Shown in pieces: positions 1 to 12,286 of a stretch of 64,000 bases of DNA. The notes under the pieces are model-generated. The model was given only the letters and a program-made list of their open reading frames with translations. It was not told the origin of the DNA and made no database searches. Origin of the DNA: Lingula anatina (taxonomy: Eukaryota > Brachiopoda > Lingulata > Lingulida > Lingulidae); contig NW_019775491.1 in assembly GCF_001039355.2 (NCBI RefSeq), positions 801,740-865,739 of the forward strand, given 5' to 3'. The position numbers and the translations under genes were made by a program. Position 1 is the stretch's first letter. Each line of letters opens with the position of its first letter.

Positions 1-30
1 AAGTTCTGAATCAGGAATGTTGTCTTCAAC
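1..30 (-). CDS. NCAPG: Probable next NCAPG exon, partial
   Basis: On the minus strand a TTGCAG acceptor (AG at 32-31) is followed by 30 bases that stay open in phase 0, reading VEDNIPDSEL. The preceding visible NCAPG exon ends in phase 0 at 746, so the two are compatible. The N gap between them could hide another exon. The acidic composition suits the CAP-G C-terminus, but the stretch is too short to prove homology. Confidence 0.45.
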
Positions 31-3000
31 CTGCAAAACCAGTTATTCAAACTGAGCAAAGAAAGCAAACAACAAGAAAAACAGGCAAAGTAAGATTAAT
101 CTGACAAAGTAAAAAAAANNNNNNNNNNNNNNNNNNNNNNNNNNNNNNNNNNNNNNNNNNNNNNNNNNNNNNNNNNNNNNNNNNNNNNNNNNNNNNNNNN
201 NNNNNNNNNNNNNNNNNNNNNNNNNNNNNNNNNNNNNNNNNNNNNNNNNNNNNNNNNNNNNNNNNNNNNNNNNNNNNNNNNNNNNNNNNNNNNNNNNNNN
301 NNNNNNNNNNNNNNNNNNNNNNNNNNNNNNNNNNNNNNNNNNNNNNNNNNNNNNNNNNNNNNNNNNNNNNNNNNNNNNNNNNNNNNNNNNNNNNNNNNNN
401 NNNNNNNNNNNNNNNNNNNNNNNNNNNNNNNNNNNNNNNNNNNNNNNNNNNNNNNNNNNNNNNNNNNNNNNNNNNNNNNNNNNNNNNNNNNNNNNNNNNN
501 NNNNNNNNNNNNNNNNNNNNNNNNNNNNNNNNNNNNNNNNNNNNNNNNNNNNNNNNNNNNNNNNNNNNNNNNNNNNNNNNNNNNNNNNNNNNNNNNNNNN
601 NNNNNNNNNNNNNNNNNNNNNNNNNNNNNNNNNNNNNNNNNNNNNNNNNNNNNNNNNNNNNNNNNNNNNNNNNNNNNNNNNNNNNNNNNNNNNNNNNNNN
701 NNNNNNNTCTAACAACAATTTTAAATGATAATATTTATGGTGTACCTGCTTAGATGGCTGAGCTATCTCTGTTGCTACAGGGTCAGTTACAACATTGTCC
801 ACTTGACTGATGCTCTCAGCAGCAGCAGCAGATTCTTCTGTCTGTTTCTCTGCGTCTGTTGTGGTGATGTTAGTTGTATCATTCACGGTTTCATTTACAG
901 CAGCTGTGTCCTCTGCAACTGGGACAGCCAGTTGTTCTTCTTGCAGCAGATTGGAAACACTCTTCTGGAATTTCTCCAAGGCTTTGACACACTGTTTCTC
1001 CTTTACTTCCTAGAATATCAAGTAAATTATGCCTCAGTTTAACTTCTTATGTAAGATATGATAAAAAAAAAAAGTTCATTCCTCTTTAAATAAAAAATGA
1101 TCTGCTGAGAGCGCAATTCTCAGCATGATTCAACAAAATAAACTCAGAATTTATATAAAAAATATGTAAAACAGAATACCCCAATTGTTATGCATTAAAA
1201 CTTGAAACAATGGTTGAATAAAGCACTTTAAAGAAGTGGAGAGAAAAAAAAGAGAGAACTTTTTAAACAAATATTTGCTATGGATTATCCCAGTGTAATT
1301 GTGACTCTATGTGTACTATCTTTGCCTTCCTACCTCCAGCATCCTGTCAGCCAGCACCTGCAGGTCTTTGAGGTTGGAGGTGTTCCCAGGGCTCAGCTCC
1401 AGCAGGTTCAACACCTTCACCAAGGTGCGCACATTGAAGGAGTTGGGGTCACTGAGGACCTCGTTACTGATTGTCACTGCAAGGTTATCATGGACAGAAC
1501 TCTCCTAGATAAAAAAAAGGGGGTCCAGTAAAGGAATAAGACATACAGTCCAAAGTTAAAAAACAAAAAACAAAAAACAAAAACAAAACAAACTATATTT
1601 AATATCAATACCTTGGTTTTAAATAGGGTGTTAAAAAATGCAAAACATGACCCAGTTACATAAAAAAAGGAAAAAATGCCAATTTTTTTAAAAATAAACT
1701 CTAATCTCTACCTCTAATCTCATTACCTGTATCTCTGTGTCCCCATGCGGTGCCTGTAGCAGGTGTTTATGACTGGTTAACTGGGTCATCAGCTCAGCCA
1801 CACTACTCACATTAACATCAGCCAGGGGACTGGAGGCTGGGGCATTGAACAGGGTCTTCAGAGTAGGGAGGAAGGCCTGCTCAACTATCTCCTGGTTGGT
1901 TCTGAAACAAAAGAACAGAGTGTCAAAAAACTGTGTATCCATCACATCAAAAGATTTTTAAAAGTCCCACTGAGGAAAGAAAGAAATAAGAGCACAAACA
2001 ATTACACTGCTGTAACAATATTTTTTTTTGTATTTTCATTAGTACAGGGAATGTGACACAACAGGAGTCTTTGAATTTCTGGCCAATGCACCAACAAAGG
2101 GTTAATATGTTACCTTCCAGCAAAAGCAAACACTGGGAAGAAGGTCCCCAGGCAATGTCGAAGGTGTGAGTCATCCTCTGTTACAGGGTTAAACCACAGC
2201 AGCAGCAGGCGGGAGAGAAGTTTGGCCGACACCATGCGTCCAGATAGCAGAAGTTTGGCCAGACCCTCAGCTGTGGCTGTCCTCATGTCAGAGCTCTGAA
2301 AAATACGTTGAGCTATTTACAGAAATGAGTCAAATATATCATTTTAATGTGTTTCACAAACTCCAGAACACTGTCAGCCCGGGTGAAAAATTGCTTATAA
2401 ATAAAGTACTATTTATTCAATTGATCAGATACACTCCATGTCAATAGGACTGACTTGACCTCAGTATTTTTCTAGTCCCAAAGGATTATTATTGGCCTGA
2501 GACTGTAGGATCAATTGTTTTGCAATATCTGTAATCGGGGAAAATCACTTAAATTACTTGAAAAATACTGCAATAAATAAAAGACAACTTTACACACAGC
2601 ATACACATTTACAAATGGCTACAGAAAGCTACATTGTAGCCATGCCCACCTCACTGTCAAGCAAACCCAACAAGATGGTGACAAGAGAGGCTGCAATGCT
2701 AGTATTCTTGCTCTGGTCATCTGCCTCCTCTTCCTTCTCCTCTCCCTCAACAACTGAGACCTCAGAATTCTCCTGGGTCACTCTACTGTCACTGTTGCTG
2801 TCTTTAGTCTGGTCAATATCCTGTGTTGTGTTTTCATTCTCTTGCACATCAAAGGCCTCCAAACCAAAGATGTGCAGCAAGTCAAATATCACTTTGAGAG
2901 CTGTAATCTTAACCGTTTCCTGATCAACTTGGGAAACCTAGTAGAAAAATCCTATCATTTAGTTTCAGTGTTATGCTCATGATTAAACAACGGCTGCTTC

Positions 3001-6000
3001 TAAACACAGGATGCTGAACTTCAAATGCAGCAAGTCACACTGGTTACTTTATAAGATAAACTGCCATTGTCATGTAAAGTTTTTATACAAACATACTTTT
3101 ACAATCGATGAGTCACACTTGGAAAGAAAATCTGTTTTTCATTTTTGAAAGGATTTCAAACATCTGTTCAATTGACAATCATACCTGTATAAATAGAACT
3201 AGGTGAGATCTAGCAGCTTCCTTGCTTATAATACAGCACAGACCCAGAGCACGCACCGCAGCATTCCTTACTGCTGGGTCTTCATTCTGGAAGCCAGGCA
3301 GGATCTGAAATAGGAAATATAAACCTGAGCAAGTCCAGTATTCTTTCATCCCCCCCCCCCCAAGATGTGGAATATGCACTCATCATTTATTTTTCAAAGT
3401 CCAGGGGCCTAGAAGTATCAACTTAACTTAATCTAATGATATCGAATTTAACATTTTCTTTTTTAGAATTAACATCATTAACATCAACAAATGCCACTAA
3501 AGCAGTCCTTCATAAATACGTTTCATCAAAGCCATTAAGAGCTGATAACCCCTTTCACAAAATAAGGAATATCAACATATTTCAGTTTCCCCCCACACAT
3601 TCCCTATCCTCACCAGACTTTCAATGAGTGTCTGCAGCACTGGGGTCAGCTCTCTGATAGTCAGGCCCTGCAGCAGTTCACCAGCGATGGTCATACACTT
3701 CAGCAGAGTTGCAGCATCATTCTGAAACATTTCAAAACAAAATATGTCACATGTAAAATAATTTCCCTATAGACAACACATTAGCATCTTCACACCGACA
3801 ATACTGTCCTGTGTAGGTTGTTTTGATATTTCTCTTGACATGATTTTAGATGTTGACAAATAAAAACTTGTATAAAACACATAAGTATTAAACAATAACC
3901 AACCAAAGGAAATTTTGTCATATTTCAGGAAAATGAATAGTTATGGAAATTAACAAGGAGGATGACAACAATGGCAACAACAAAGTTAACAGAAATATCT
4001 CAATTTACGTACCTTCTCCTCTCGCACCTCCTGTGTTGTGGGCAGCATGGAGTCTATGAGGGAGGCCTTGCTGGTCTGGAGGTCACTGACCTTACTCTTG
4101 ATCTCAGCTGCCTTCTCAAACTCCTGCTGCTGGACACACTGGTCAAGCTGATCACGGAGTTGGTTCAACTCTACACGGATACTAGCAACCTGAAATGTTA
4201 TTGTAGACTTTGCAAACAGTTTTCATGCTCAAGGTGGTTCACATGGAGACAAACGCCTGATGTCATGGCATGTGTTACACCACTTTCTGACGGACTGTAC
4301 TGTTTATAATGGTTGAGAAAAACAGTTGGAAAAAATTTAAACATTTCTTGACTTACATTTCTTGGTTTGCTTTTTGTACCTTTTCCACATGCTGGGGAAA
4401 ACCAGAAAACTTAAATAACTTCAATGGATAGTGCTCTTTAACACGGATCAGTTCATTTTATCAATTCCCAACACATCCATCTTCTAACCTTGAGATCAAT
4501 CTGCCTCCTCTCCTCCTTGCTTAGTTCCTGAGTTTTTGTGGTGATTGGTTCCCTGATATCTGATATGATCTCCACCAGTGTGGCAATCCTGGTATCTTCA
4601 TTGGTCTGGAGCTGGTTCAGCCTGGTAACCAGTGGTTTCACCAAGGTGTAGTTGACGTGGGGCAGCACCAACAGGTCATGAACAAGCTTGAACACACTTT
4701 TCCTGCAAAATGCAAAAGGACAATATGCAGATTGATTGACAATCAACTACATTAATGTTTTGCAATTTATAACATGAAGTGCATTGCACATTAGTGAACT
4801 TTTCACATCAAATACATAATGCCATTTTTCAAATATAAATTAATCCTTACACTAATAATTCATACTACAATAAATTACTGAAATCTGACTCAGTGTTTTT
4901 CTCTTTTCTTAACATATCAACACAATGCCCATTAAAAAAAAACACTGTTATTTACCTCCCCATCTCATCTGAGATATCCAGTAGCCCTGTCATGGTGAGC
5001 AACTGCTGGGCAATAAATTCATTTCTCAACTGCTCTTCTTCATCATCAACATCCTTGGTGTCCTCAATAAATCTGAAGAAATCAAAGATGGACCCACTCT
5101 GTAATATCCCCCATACTACAATCATGGCCAATAATTAACATCCCTTACTATATTACCTATCCTTTGTGAAAATATACTGAACTAGAATGTCTGATAAAGT
5201 ATTTTTCTTTTAAGCTCTAGGTCCTTTTAAGATTTTTAGAACAACTATGGTGACTACCATTTATTTTTTTTTTATCTTACTCAAGTAATCTAAAACTCTA
5301 TTCATATACAGCCTAGGTATCCATAAAATACCACACTAACTTGTGTATGTAATCACAAAACTTGACAGCAGGTGGCAGCACCATCTCCAGCTGTTCCTCA
5401 CCACTCTCCCCCAGTCCTGCTAGGTGTTTGCACAAACCATGCCAGTAGTATACACTCTCACAGCTTAGGGATTCTGTAGGCAACACCAGCCTGGAATACA
5501 GAACAATAGTTACATTTTTGTATGTTTAAACTGTACACTGTGGGTGAACAAAAAAGATGCCACACATATTTATTGTGTTGAATGGCTAATTACAACCAGT
5601 ACGATTCTTTAAAATATCAGCCAATAATTATAATTACTTTGTACAAATTGGCCAACTCTTATAATTTCACCAATCCTAATCTTTTGGTCACTCTTGATGC
5701 TTATGGTCTTCTCCTATGCGAACTAAACCCCATCATTCAAGGCAGACCTTACAAAGAAAATCCTGTTCAATGCACATCTCTATACTCACTCCTCATTCAA
5801 CTGGTCAAAGTTCTGCACCAGCTCAGCAGCTGGCACTTTCTGGAAGAGGGCACTGAGAGTCTGCTCCACCACCTTCAGAGAGTTCTCCACATCCAGACAC
5901 TTGAGGAGTTCCAGAACATTGCCCTCAAAGGCTCTCAGCCAGGACTGCAGGAGTTTACTGCTGCAGGCCTCTTTCACCATGTCTGGAATACAAAGTGGGA

Positions 6001-8023
6001 TGGAATGACCACTTATTTCATCTTTCAATGGGATTTGAATACTGTTTTCTGGTTTTAAACTTTCAAAAATAAATAATTTTAGGAATATATATATATTGAA
6101 CAATTTGCCATATAGCTTCATACCGTTAATATTTTTGTTTAAAAATGCTGATAAGGATTTAAATGACCTTGAGCATATGAAAAAAGTTGACAATATCATC
6201 TTTATTATACTTAGATGTAGGGTCAGGATAGAATGAGGGAATCAAATAGAGGAAATTCACATCCAATTATATGTAGCCATAAACACCAACCTGCTCTGTC
6301 ATTGAGGCCGTCCTGCAGCAGTTTCACCCTCTGTGCAATAGTCAAGGCCCTGATGTGAATCTTCTCTGCCAGAACTTGGTACGCCAGCTTCCTGACAGTG
6401 TCCTTGACATCTCTCGTGCGCTCAATGATGTGCGGCAAGGTCTTGGTGGAGGCGGCTATGTTCTGCAGCACAGCCCTGCGCACATCTGGGTTGGGGTCAG
6501 AACTCAGTAGGAACAGGTAAGCTAGAAGAAACATAGACATTCATCAATACTTTTATATCAGCATAGAGATTATGTTTGAATATAATTCAAAGACAATATA
6601 AAACGTAAATCTCTTGAACTTAAAATTTAGTGTGCAAACTATAACCATACTTAAGAACTATTTTCTATTTTTTTTCAGAGGCACAATGGCTAAACTCAAC
6701 CATGCAAGTCATATAATGCAGATTGATGATATAAACAATTTTCAGCATTCTTTCTTCAATCATTCTAATTTGGGTAAACATTTACTCACCATCTATAACA
6801 GGGCAGTCCTGATCTGTGGGATCCTGAAGTCTGGCAACAGCCATAACTGCCTGCACTCTTACTATGGGGAACTTGTCCTTCAGCCTCTGCAGCATGCTGT
6901 TGTAGATTTTGTCATAGAGGTCATCATCTATCTGGGCATCTTCACCAAGGTTGTTCAGCAACTTGTTGATCATTTGACAGCAGCGAAAGCGAACAGCTCT
7001 ATCTCGTGCATTGTGGGACTGCATATGAGTAAATAAGTCAAAGCCATTCAAGTTTTCCCATTCATTTTTTAACAACTGATTTCAAGTTCATACCAGACAT
7101 AGACAATCTCTCATGTAGCATTTTGTCCCCAAAGATCTTTCTGCATTAAAAGAAATTTGCACTTCCACATTACTTAATACATGGGTTTGTGGATAAACCC
7201 CCCCCCCCCCCCCCAAAAAAAAAAAACAAAAAAACTGACATCAAATACTTTCTCATCCTGGTGTATATCAAGACAATAGCGATTACATATTTACCAACCT
7301 GTAGAAGGAAATCAAACATCTTCAACAGGAAGTTGTTCTCAGAGACTTCATCATCAGTAACTTCCTCTGTCTGTGTTTGTTCTTCTTTATTTGTGTTTTT
7401 CTCTTCTTCATTTAGGGACGTGGCAAATTTCACCGCAAAGTCCAATGTTCTTTCAACAGCAGGTTCCCTCTTAAAAACCACCATAGAGAACTTGAGGTGG
7501 TGAACGAAGTCGAGCCAGAATTCTTCTAGATCAGTCTGAAAAAAGACAAAGACAAAATGAAACAACAAATCAAATGAATTATAGTTTTTCATCATGTTTT
7601 GATGGCAAATTAGTATACATCCTTCATTTAAAGCATGACTGTCGACCCTTCATCAAAGGGCTTTTATCACATGGCTGACTTGTCAATGATGACTCAAGGC
7701 ATCATGGCTCATATACAGAAAAAAGACTCTATTAACATATTTTTAACGAAGATAAATTGTGTATAATAATAATAATATGTAATTTGTTTCAAATACAACA
7801 GACTTTTTTAAATAAATAACTAAAACACCACTACTTATGCTAAATTTTGCTTCTTTTGGTATTAATGCTATCACTTTAAAAAAAAGGCCATTCTGAGAAA
7901 TAAAGACTGGATAGCACAAACCTTATCATAAATATTTTTCAGCATCTTGATAAGTTTTCCATGGCTTTGCAGTCCACGCTGGCATTCTGTAAACACTTCT
8001 TTTAGTGATAGCTGTGGAGCCAT
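1..8023 (-). CDS. NCAPG: NCAPG / CAP-G, condensin I HEAT-repeat subunit (3' end lies outside the window)
   Basis: Non-SMC subunit of condensin I, which compacts mitotic chromosomes together with SMC2, SMC4, CAP-H and CAP-D2. Coding exons 5' to 3': 8023-7922, 7535-7299, 7018-6790, 6521-6291, 5982-5790, 5490-5341, 5072-4956, 4702-4489, 4189-4013, 3721-3614, 3304-3185, 2937-2650, 2295-2114, 1901-1727, 1504-1334, 1009-746, then a probable partial exon 30-1. All junctions are GT-AG and the frame is unbroken for 2958 nt (986 aa). Family landmarks that I see are KREPAVER, AVRFR followed by INKLL, AQIDDD, RKLAYQVLAEK, GLNDR, DVENS, NPVTEDD and NAPASSPLA. An acidic stretch lies near residues 92-108 and another in exon 12. 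Human NCAPG is about 1015 aa, so only a short C-terminus is missing. The start is the first ATG of the exon and sits 17 nt after a likely acceptor from a noncoding leader exon. Confidence 0.96.
119..707. other. Assembly gap (589 N)
   Basis: A continuous run of N inside the 3' part of NCAPG, between the exon ending at 746 and the partial exon at 1-30. It may hide one or more C-terminal NCAPG exons. Confidence 0.99.
746..1009 (-). CDS. NCAPG: NCAPG exon 16, acidic C-terminal region
   Basis: 88 codons in phase 0 at both ends. It opens with the conserved ALEKFQKSV segment (human CAP-G has ALEKIKIQL at this place) and then becomes a low-complexity tail rich in Glu, Thr, Ala and Val. The donor reads CAG then GTACAC at 745-744. 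The first part pins the gene identity. The tail is lineage specific and probably disordered. Confidence 0.9.
7198..7226. repeat. Homopolymer tract, 17 C then 12 A
   Basis: A C17 run (7198-7214) runs directly into an A12 run (7215-7226) in NCAPG intron 2. Such runs are prone to length error in sequencing. It does not touch an exon. Confidence 0.95.
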
Positions 8024-8850
8024 CTTCTATCTTAAACTGCATGAATAAGAAAATAAATAAATTTGACCTTATCGTCATCAGTGCTGCAAAGGTTTTTCTG
8101 TAATATCATAACTTCCATTACATTACAATGCCACCCTCACAATGGATCATTTGTCTGCTATTACAGTAGTACTGCCACTGGTGCCAATAAAATAGAACTT
8201 GCAAGCACAGTAAAACTTAGAGCCTAGCTGTAAGTTCTTGGATCATGTTTTCTCGTTTTTACAATGCCAGTGGGCTAATAAGTTTTGGTTCAGTCTACAT
8301 TATTACATGTACATGTTTCCTTAGACTTAGTACGGAAATGCTAGTTGTTTTTAACTAATAAGTATACATATTAAAACATCTTTTTTACATATAATATATC
8401 TTGTCGACTTTAAGTTGCCGTTTATATTATCTATATAAATTGAGCTGTCGCGGAAATATTATAAGACACACTTTCAGTGTCTGAGAACGACACGGTCTCA
8501 ACGGAGCAAGCACTGCCACCTAGTGAAACCTACCAAAGCAGGACCCATTTTTTAACGTCCAAACCCATCAGTCTCTCTTTGCCAAGCAGTTAAGGGGTGT
8601 TCAGACATTTAATTCTTCTACGTGAATGCTTACTTTATCGAAAATTGGCATGATTGTTTAAGAAATGCATATTTGGATACCACATACCTGTAGGCTTGGT
8701 TCAAATTTATGCCGCTGCTTTTGAAAGCTTGATCACGTGATCTAAAGCGGTATATTACGAGATGTAGTTTACTCCTTACTCAAAAGGTGTCACCACCATA
8801 CAAAACTTGTTTGTAGACTGAGGGCCATCTGCAGAAAACATTTCTCCCTC
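8024..8850 (-). promoter_or_regulatory. NCAPG leader and promoter region
   Basis: The first coding exon begins just after an acceptor (ATGCAG on the minus strand, AG near 8041-8040). A matching donor, CAG then GTATGTG, ends a likely noncoding first exon at 8688. Around it lie the 12-base palindrome GATCACGTGATC (8731-8742), which contains a CACGTG E-box, and TTTGAA (minus strand, 8705-8700), the core of CHR elements found in mitotic gene promoters. No TATA box is evident. Splice sites are seen; the transcription start and motif function are inference. Confidence 0.5.
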
Positions 8851-11643
8851 CCTCTTCTAACGTTAACGTTATGTATAAGATCTGCCCTTTATAGCGAAAA
8901 AATTGCTGTAAAATGGACGAAGAGTGGGCACTGGGGTCTCAATAACTCCACTAACTTGCCAAATTTCTTTAAATGTTTAGTGACATAATAAAGAATGTTT
9001 GTAAAATTTTATTTGACACTGAAAACAAGTGCAACTTCAAGTGCAACAAGTGCAAGGAATTCATTTGTTTTAACTTTCATCTGCGATTAGAAGAACCAGT
9101 CCCGCACACTGGCACTATTTGAAATAAGTTTTATAAAAGCATATTCAAATTTTACCTTACCCATGTCAACAACGTACCCCTTTCTTCACCCAGGAAATGT
9201 TGATAATTTAGATTAAAAACATTAAGTTTAGGTATGTACTCTATTGCTCATCCAAGCTATTTTTGCACCATGTTTTCCTCTTGTAGAGAGTCACACAACA
9301 TGGTTCATCTTGGCTACGTGGCAAAGAATTAGGACCAGATTAACAAATAAGACTGATAAAGGAATTTAATTGTACACCCTCAGTCAGTAGCGGCCACATT
9401 ATTTTCATCAAACAAATGATTGATTTGTTCTTTTTGGTACTACAATAAAGAACTTGTCTCATCCTATTGTCAACTGTTATCAGCAGTGGGTATTCCAGAT
9501 ACATTTCCATTTCATAATTTTTAAATATCTTATTTGAAAATGGGGAAACAAAATTGATATTTTAGTTTTAACGGGGACACAGCTATAATAAATCGAAATT
9601 GGGGGAGTAGAATGCTGAGAAACAAAAGGTGTTAATCTTCTGGTTATTATTCAATGACCGGTTTAGACTCACTCTAGTATTTCAGGAATTTTAACAATTC
9701 CATTAAATGGATAAATGTGCTGTTTATGCAATAAAAAACCAGAGTATGATTTACTTAAAAACAACAAACAAATATTTCAAACAATATTTACTTTAATGAT
9801 ATGTTATTTTCCAACATTACACACCTGTTGTAACAGGAATCCATTCATAAAATGTTCACAAGATATTTACACTTCAAAAAAACAAATATACATATCTGAC
9901 AGTGTTTTCCGACTGTCAACATTTGTGCTGCTTCTCCCCACTGTCACATTCCTGCCCGGCTCAATTATTGCATAACTGGCTCATTGTCTGGCATGATTTG
10001 CTTTAAGTGGGAGATGAAATCTTTTTAAGACAAACAATAAATTAAAAGATCTCCTGTAGATTGTAGTGTTACTTAATCTTTCTATACCACCCACAAATAA
10101 TCTTTTTACTGTTTCACAGATCCTTAAGACATAAATACATTCTGGTAAGAATACATTTCTAAAGACCATGTGCAGGAAGCACTATATAGTAGACTAAATG
10201 CACCTTAGCTGCAGCACACAGCAACAGTTGACTTGGTTTAAAAGGATCACAATCTATTACACAATCTGTTCTCTACACAATTCAACTGTGCTCATAAAAT
10301 ACATCTTGCACTGGCATAAAAATAAGTTCATGAAAAATAAATATGACTAAAATCTACTTTTGACCCATTTTCATGAATAAGTGTATACATACCTAAAATT
10401 GGCAATTATCACCGGCTAGATTACTACACATTTACAATGTATGTACAGATTTTTGAAACCTAGAGTATCATATACTCTAAACATAGAAGAAAAAGAAAAC
10501 AAATTACATTAACAGGATATGTTCCATATCAATTTAACCACAAACAATACATATACAATGGACATGAATGCCCGGAGGACTCTCAACACATTACCTGTTG
10601 ACATTTGTGACCTTCAGATAAAAAATAAAATATTTTTCATACCATTGGGTTGATTAAAAAGTACCTGTATTTGACAAAAGATGCCTTTCATTAATGAAGG
10701 CAAATAATGATATCCAAATAATTATTCCAAATAGGCTGATTTTGTTAAAAACTGGATATATATATATATATATAGATGTCAATATATAATAATACATGTA
10801 GAACAATAATTTAGCCCTGCATCAGTAGCACCAATTGCTAATGTCTGTAACAGCAGAGCATGTCAGAAGCCATTCCGTATATTTAAGATAAGAAGTTTTC
10901 TATGCCTTAACATTACCTGCTATGTTCAAGCTTCAGTTAAGCATGTTTTGAAATATTGTTGTTTGGGTAAAAATCAAAATATATCCACCTTGCAGTAAAT
11001 GCATGAGCACAAGTCACATATTAAGAGAGTAGCTGCCTAAAATGCAAAATTTTTAAGTTTACTTCCCTCCAAATACTTATTTCATCTGCATTCAGAAAAA
11101 ACAAAGTTTGCTCCTGTTGTTGGTGTATTTCTGTTTAAGCTGCCTATCTTTTTTCATTTTGCATACAATGTAGGTCATGATTTCCTTTGTTGAGGATTCA
11201 ACCTTTCTCCTGTTAATGATGTTGTTTGATACAGTATAATCTTCAAATCACATGGTCATAATTTAGATAAGAAAAACCATTTCATGATTGTGGCTAAATA
11301 CAAATACTTGACACACCCACTCCCAAGTTCTGTGGCTCTTGAGGTGAAAGTGTGCGAGGATTTTCACAAGGCAAAGTTGGCCACTAGTGCTTTATCCGTA
11401 TTTTACACCTTTCCTTAGGATAAAATTTCAGTTGCTGTTTTTGCTCCATGTAGATGGTCTACAGAACTACTCCAAATTCTGCACACTTCTTCCAAGCTCC
11501 ACAGTCTAAGCACAAGGAGTGCTTATAAAATCCACCAAACCTGCCAATATTGTTCTATATTTTCATTGGATTGCTTTCAGATTGACAAGTTTGCTGCAGA
11601 TCCCAGAACCTCCATGTCATATTTTCTGTATCTTGTGGAACAC
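8851..11643. other. Intergenic, including the presumed ASH1L 3'UTR
   Basis: No splice-compatible or conserved coding sequence was seen. ASH1L ends at 11644 on minus, so its 3'UTR must run leftward from there. An ATTAAA signal on the minus strand (9797-9792) and an AATAAA (9013-9008) are possible polyadenylation signals, but I cannot choose between them. A short TA repeat lies near 10757-10773. Confidence 0.5.
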
Positions 11644-11854
11644 TTAAAAAGCATGTAGAGACTTCTTTCTGGCTCTCTTTCCACAACCCTCATCCAGTAA
11701 GTAAGTGATATCAATCTTCTGCTTACCAGGAATAGAACCCAACAGTTTAATCAAGTATGCATTCAACCTGGTCTTCTTCTTGTTTATCTGAAATACAGCA
11801 TATATATACATATTGAAATATAGATTGAAAAAGCAGATGTAAAAATGTCAATGT

Positions 11855-11885
<31 letters not shown>

Positions 11886-12286
11886 TCAGCAGACCTGCAT
11901 AACTTTTTTTTTGATATTATCTTGCTCAAAAAATTAAACTCAAAACCACGCAAGTTGCATTCATTCCCAACTTCAAAACAGTCACAGTAAATTTGTATAA
12001 CACAAAATATAAACCTGATATTGGGAGTTTCTGAAATTTCATGACAAAATGCATTTTAGCTTTACAACAGTGTGTTAGTAGGTGAATGGAATTATCGACC
12101 AACCTCATCTTGTTTCACCTTTGCCAGTGGCACACTCTCAGAGTCACTCTCATCCTCTGTGTTACAGGGGTCAAGGTCAGGTTTACCGTTTAGTTCATCT
12201 GTCTCCTGCCTCATCCTGGTGTTCAGGTCTGAGGAGTGATGTTCTGCTGGGCTCCTTCTCTTGTACACATCAGGAACATCATGGGG
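11644..12286 (-). CDS. ASH1L: ASH1L C-terminal tail (two exons)
   Basis: Exons 12286-12104 and 11787-11644. The first is an acidic linker beginning [10 protein letters not shown] (human SPHYVPDNYKR). The last encodes 47 residues with [20 protein letters not shown] followed by [12 protein letters not shown]. This corresponds to human [20 protein letters not shown] and TYLLEEGSGRKLRRR, and ends with TAA at 11646-11644. Confidence 0.93.

Noticed and set aside
4357-4391. Apparent 35-base NCAPG micro-exon (HVEKVQKANQE) with acceptor and GTAAGT donor on minus
   Set aside because: Including it breaks the reading frame into the next exon. Skipping it joins 4489 to 4189 in phase 0 and gives an ungapped match to CAP-G (DLKVASIRVELNQL).
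7083-7142. Coding-like stretch after a GCAG on minus (KIFGDKMLHERLSMS)
   Set aside because: Its frame does not fit the phase-0 end of NCAPG exon 2, and exon 2 joined to the exon starting at 7018 matches CAP-G without a gap.
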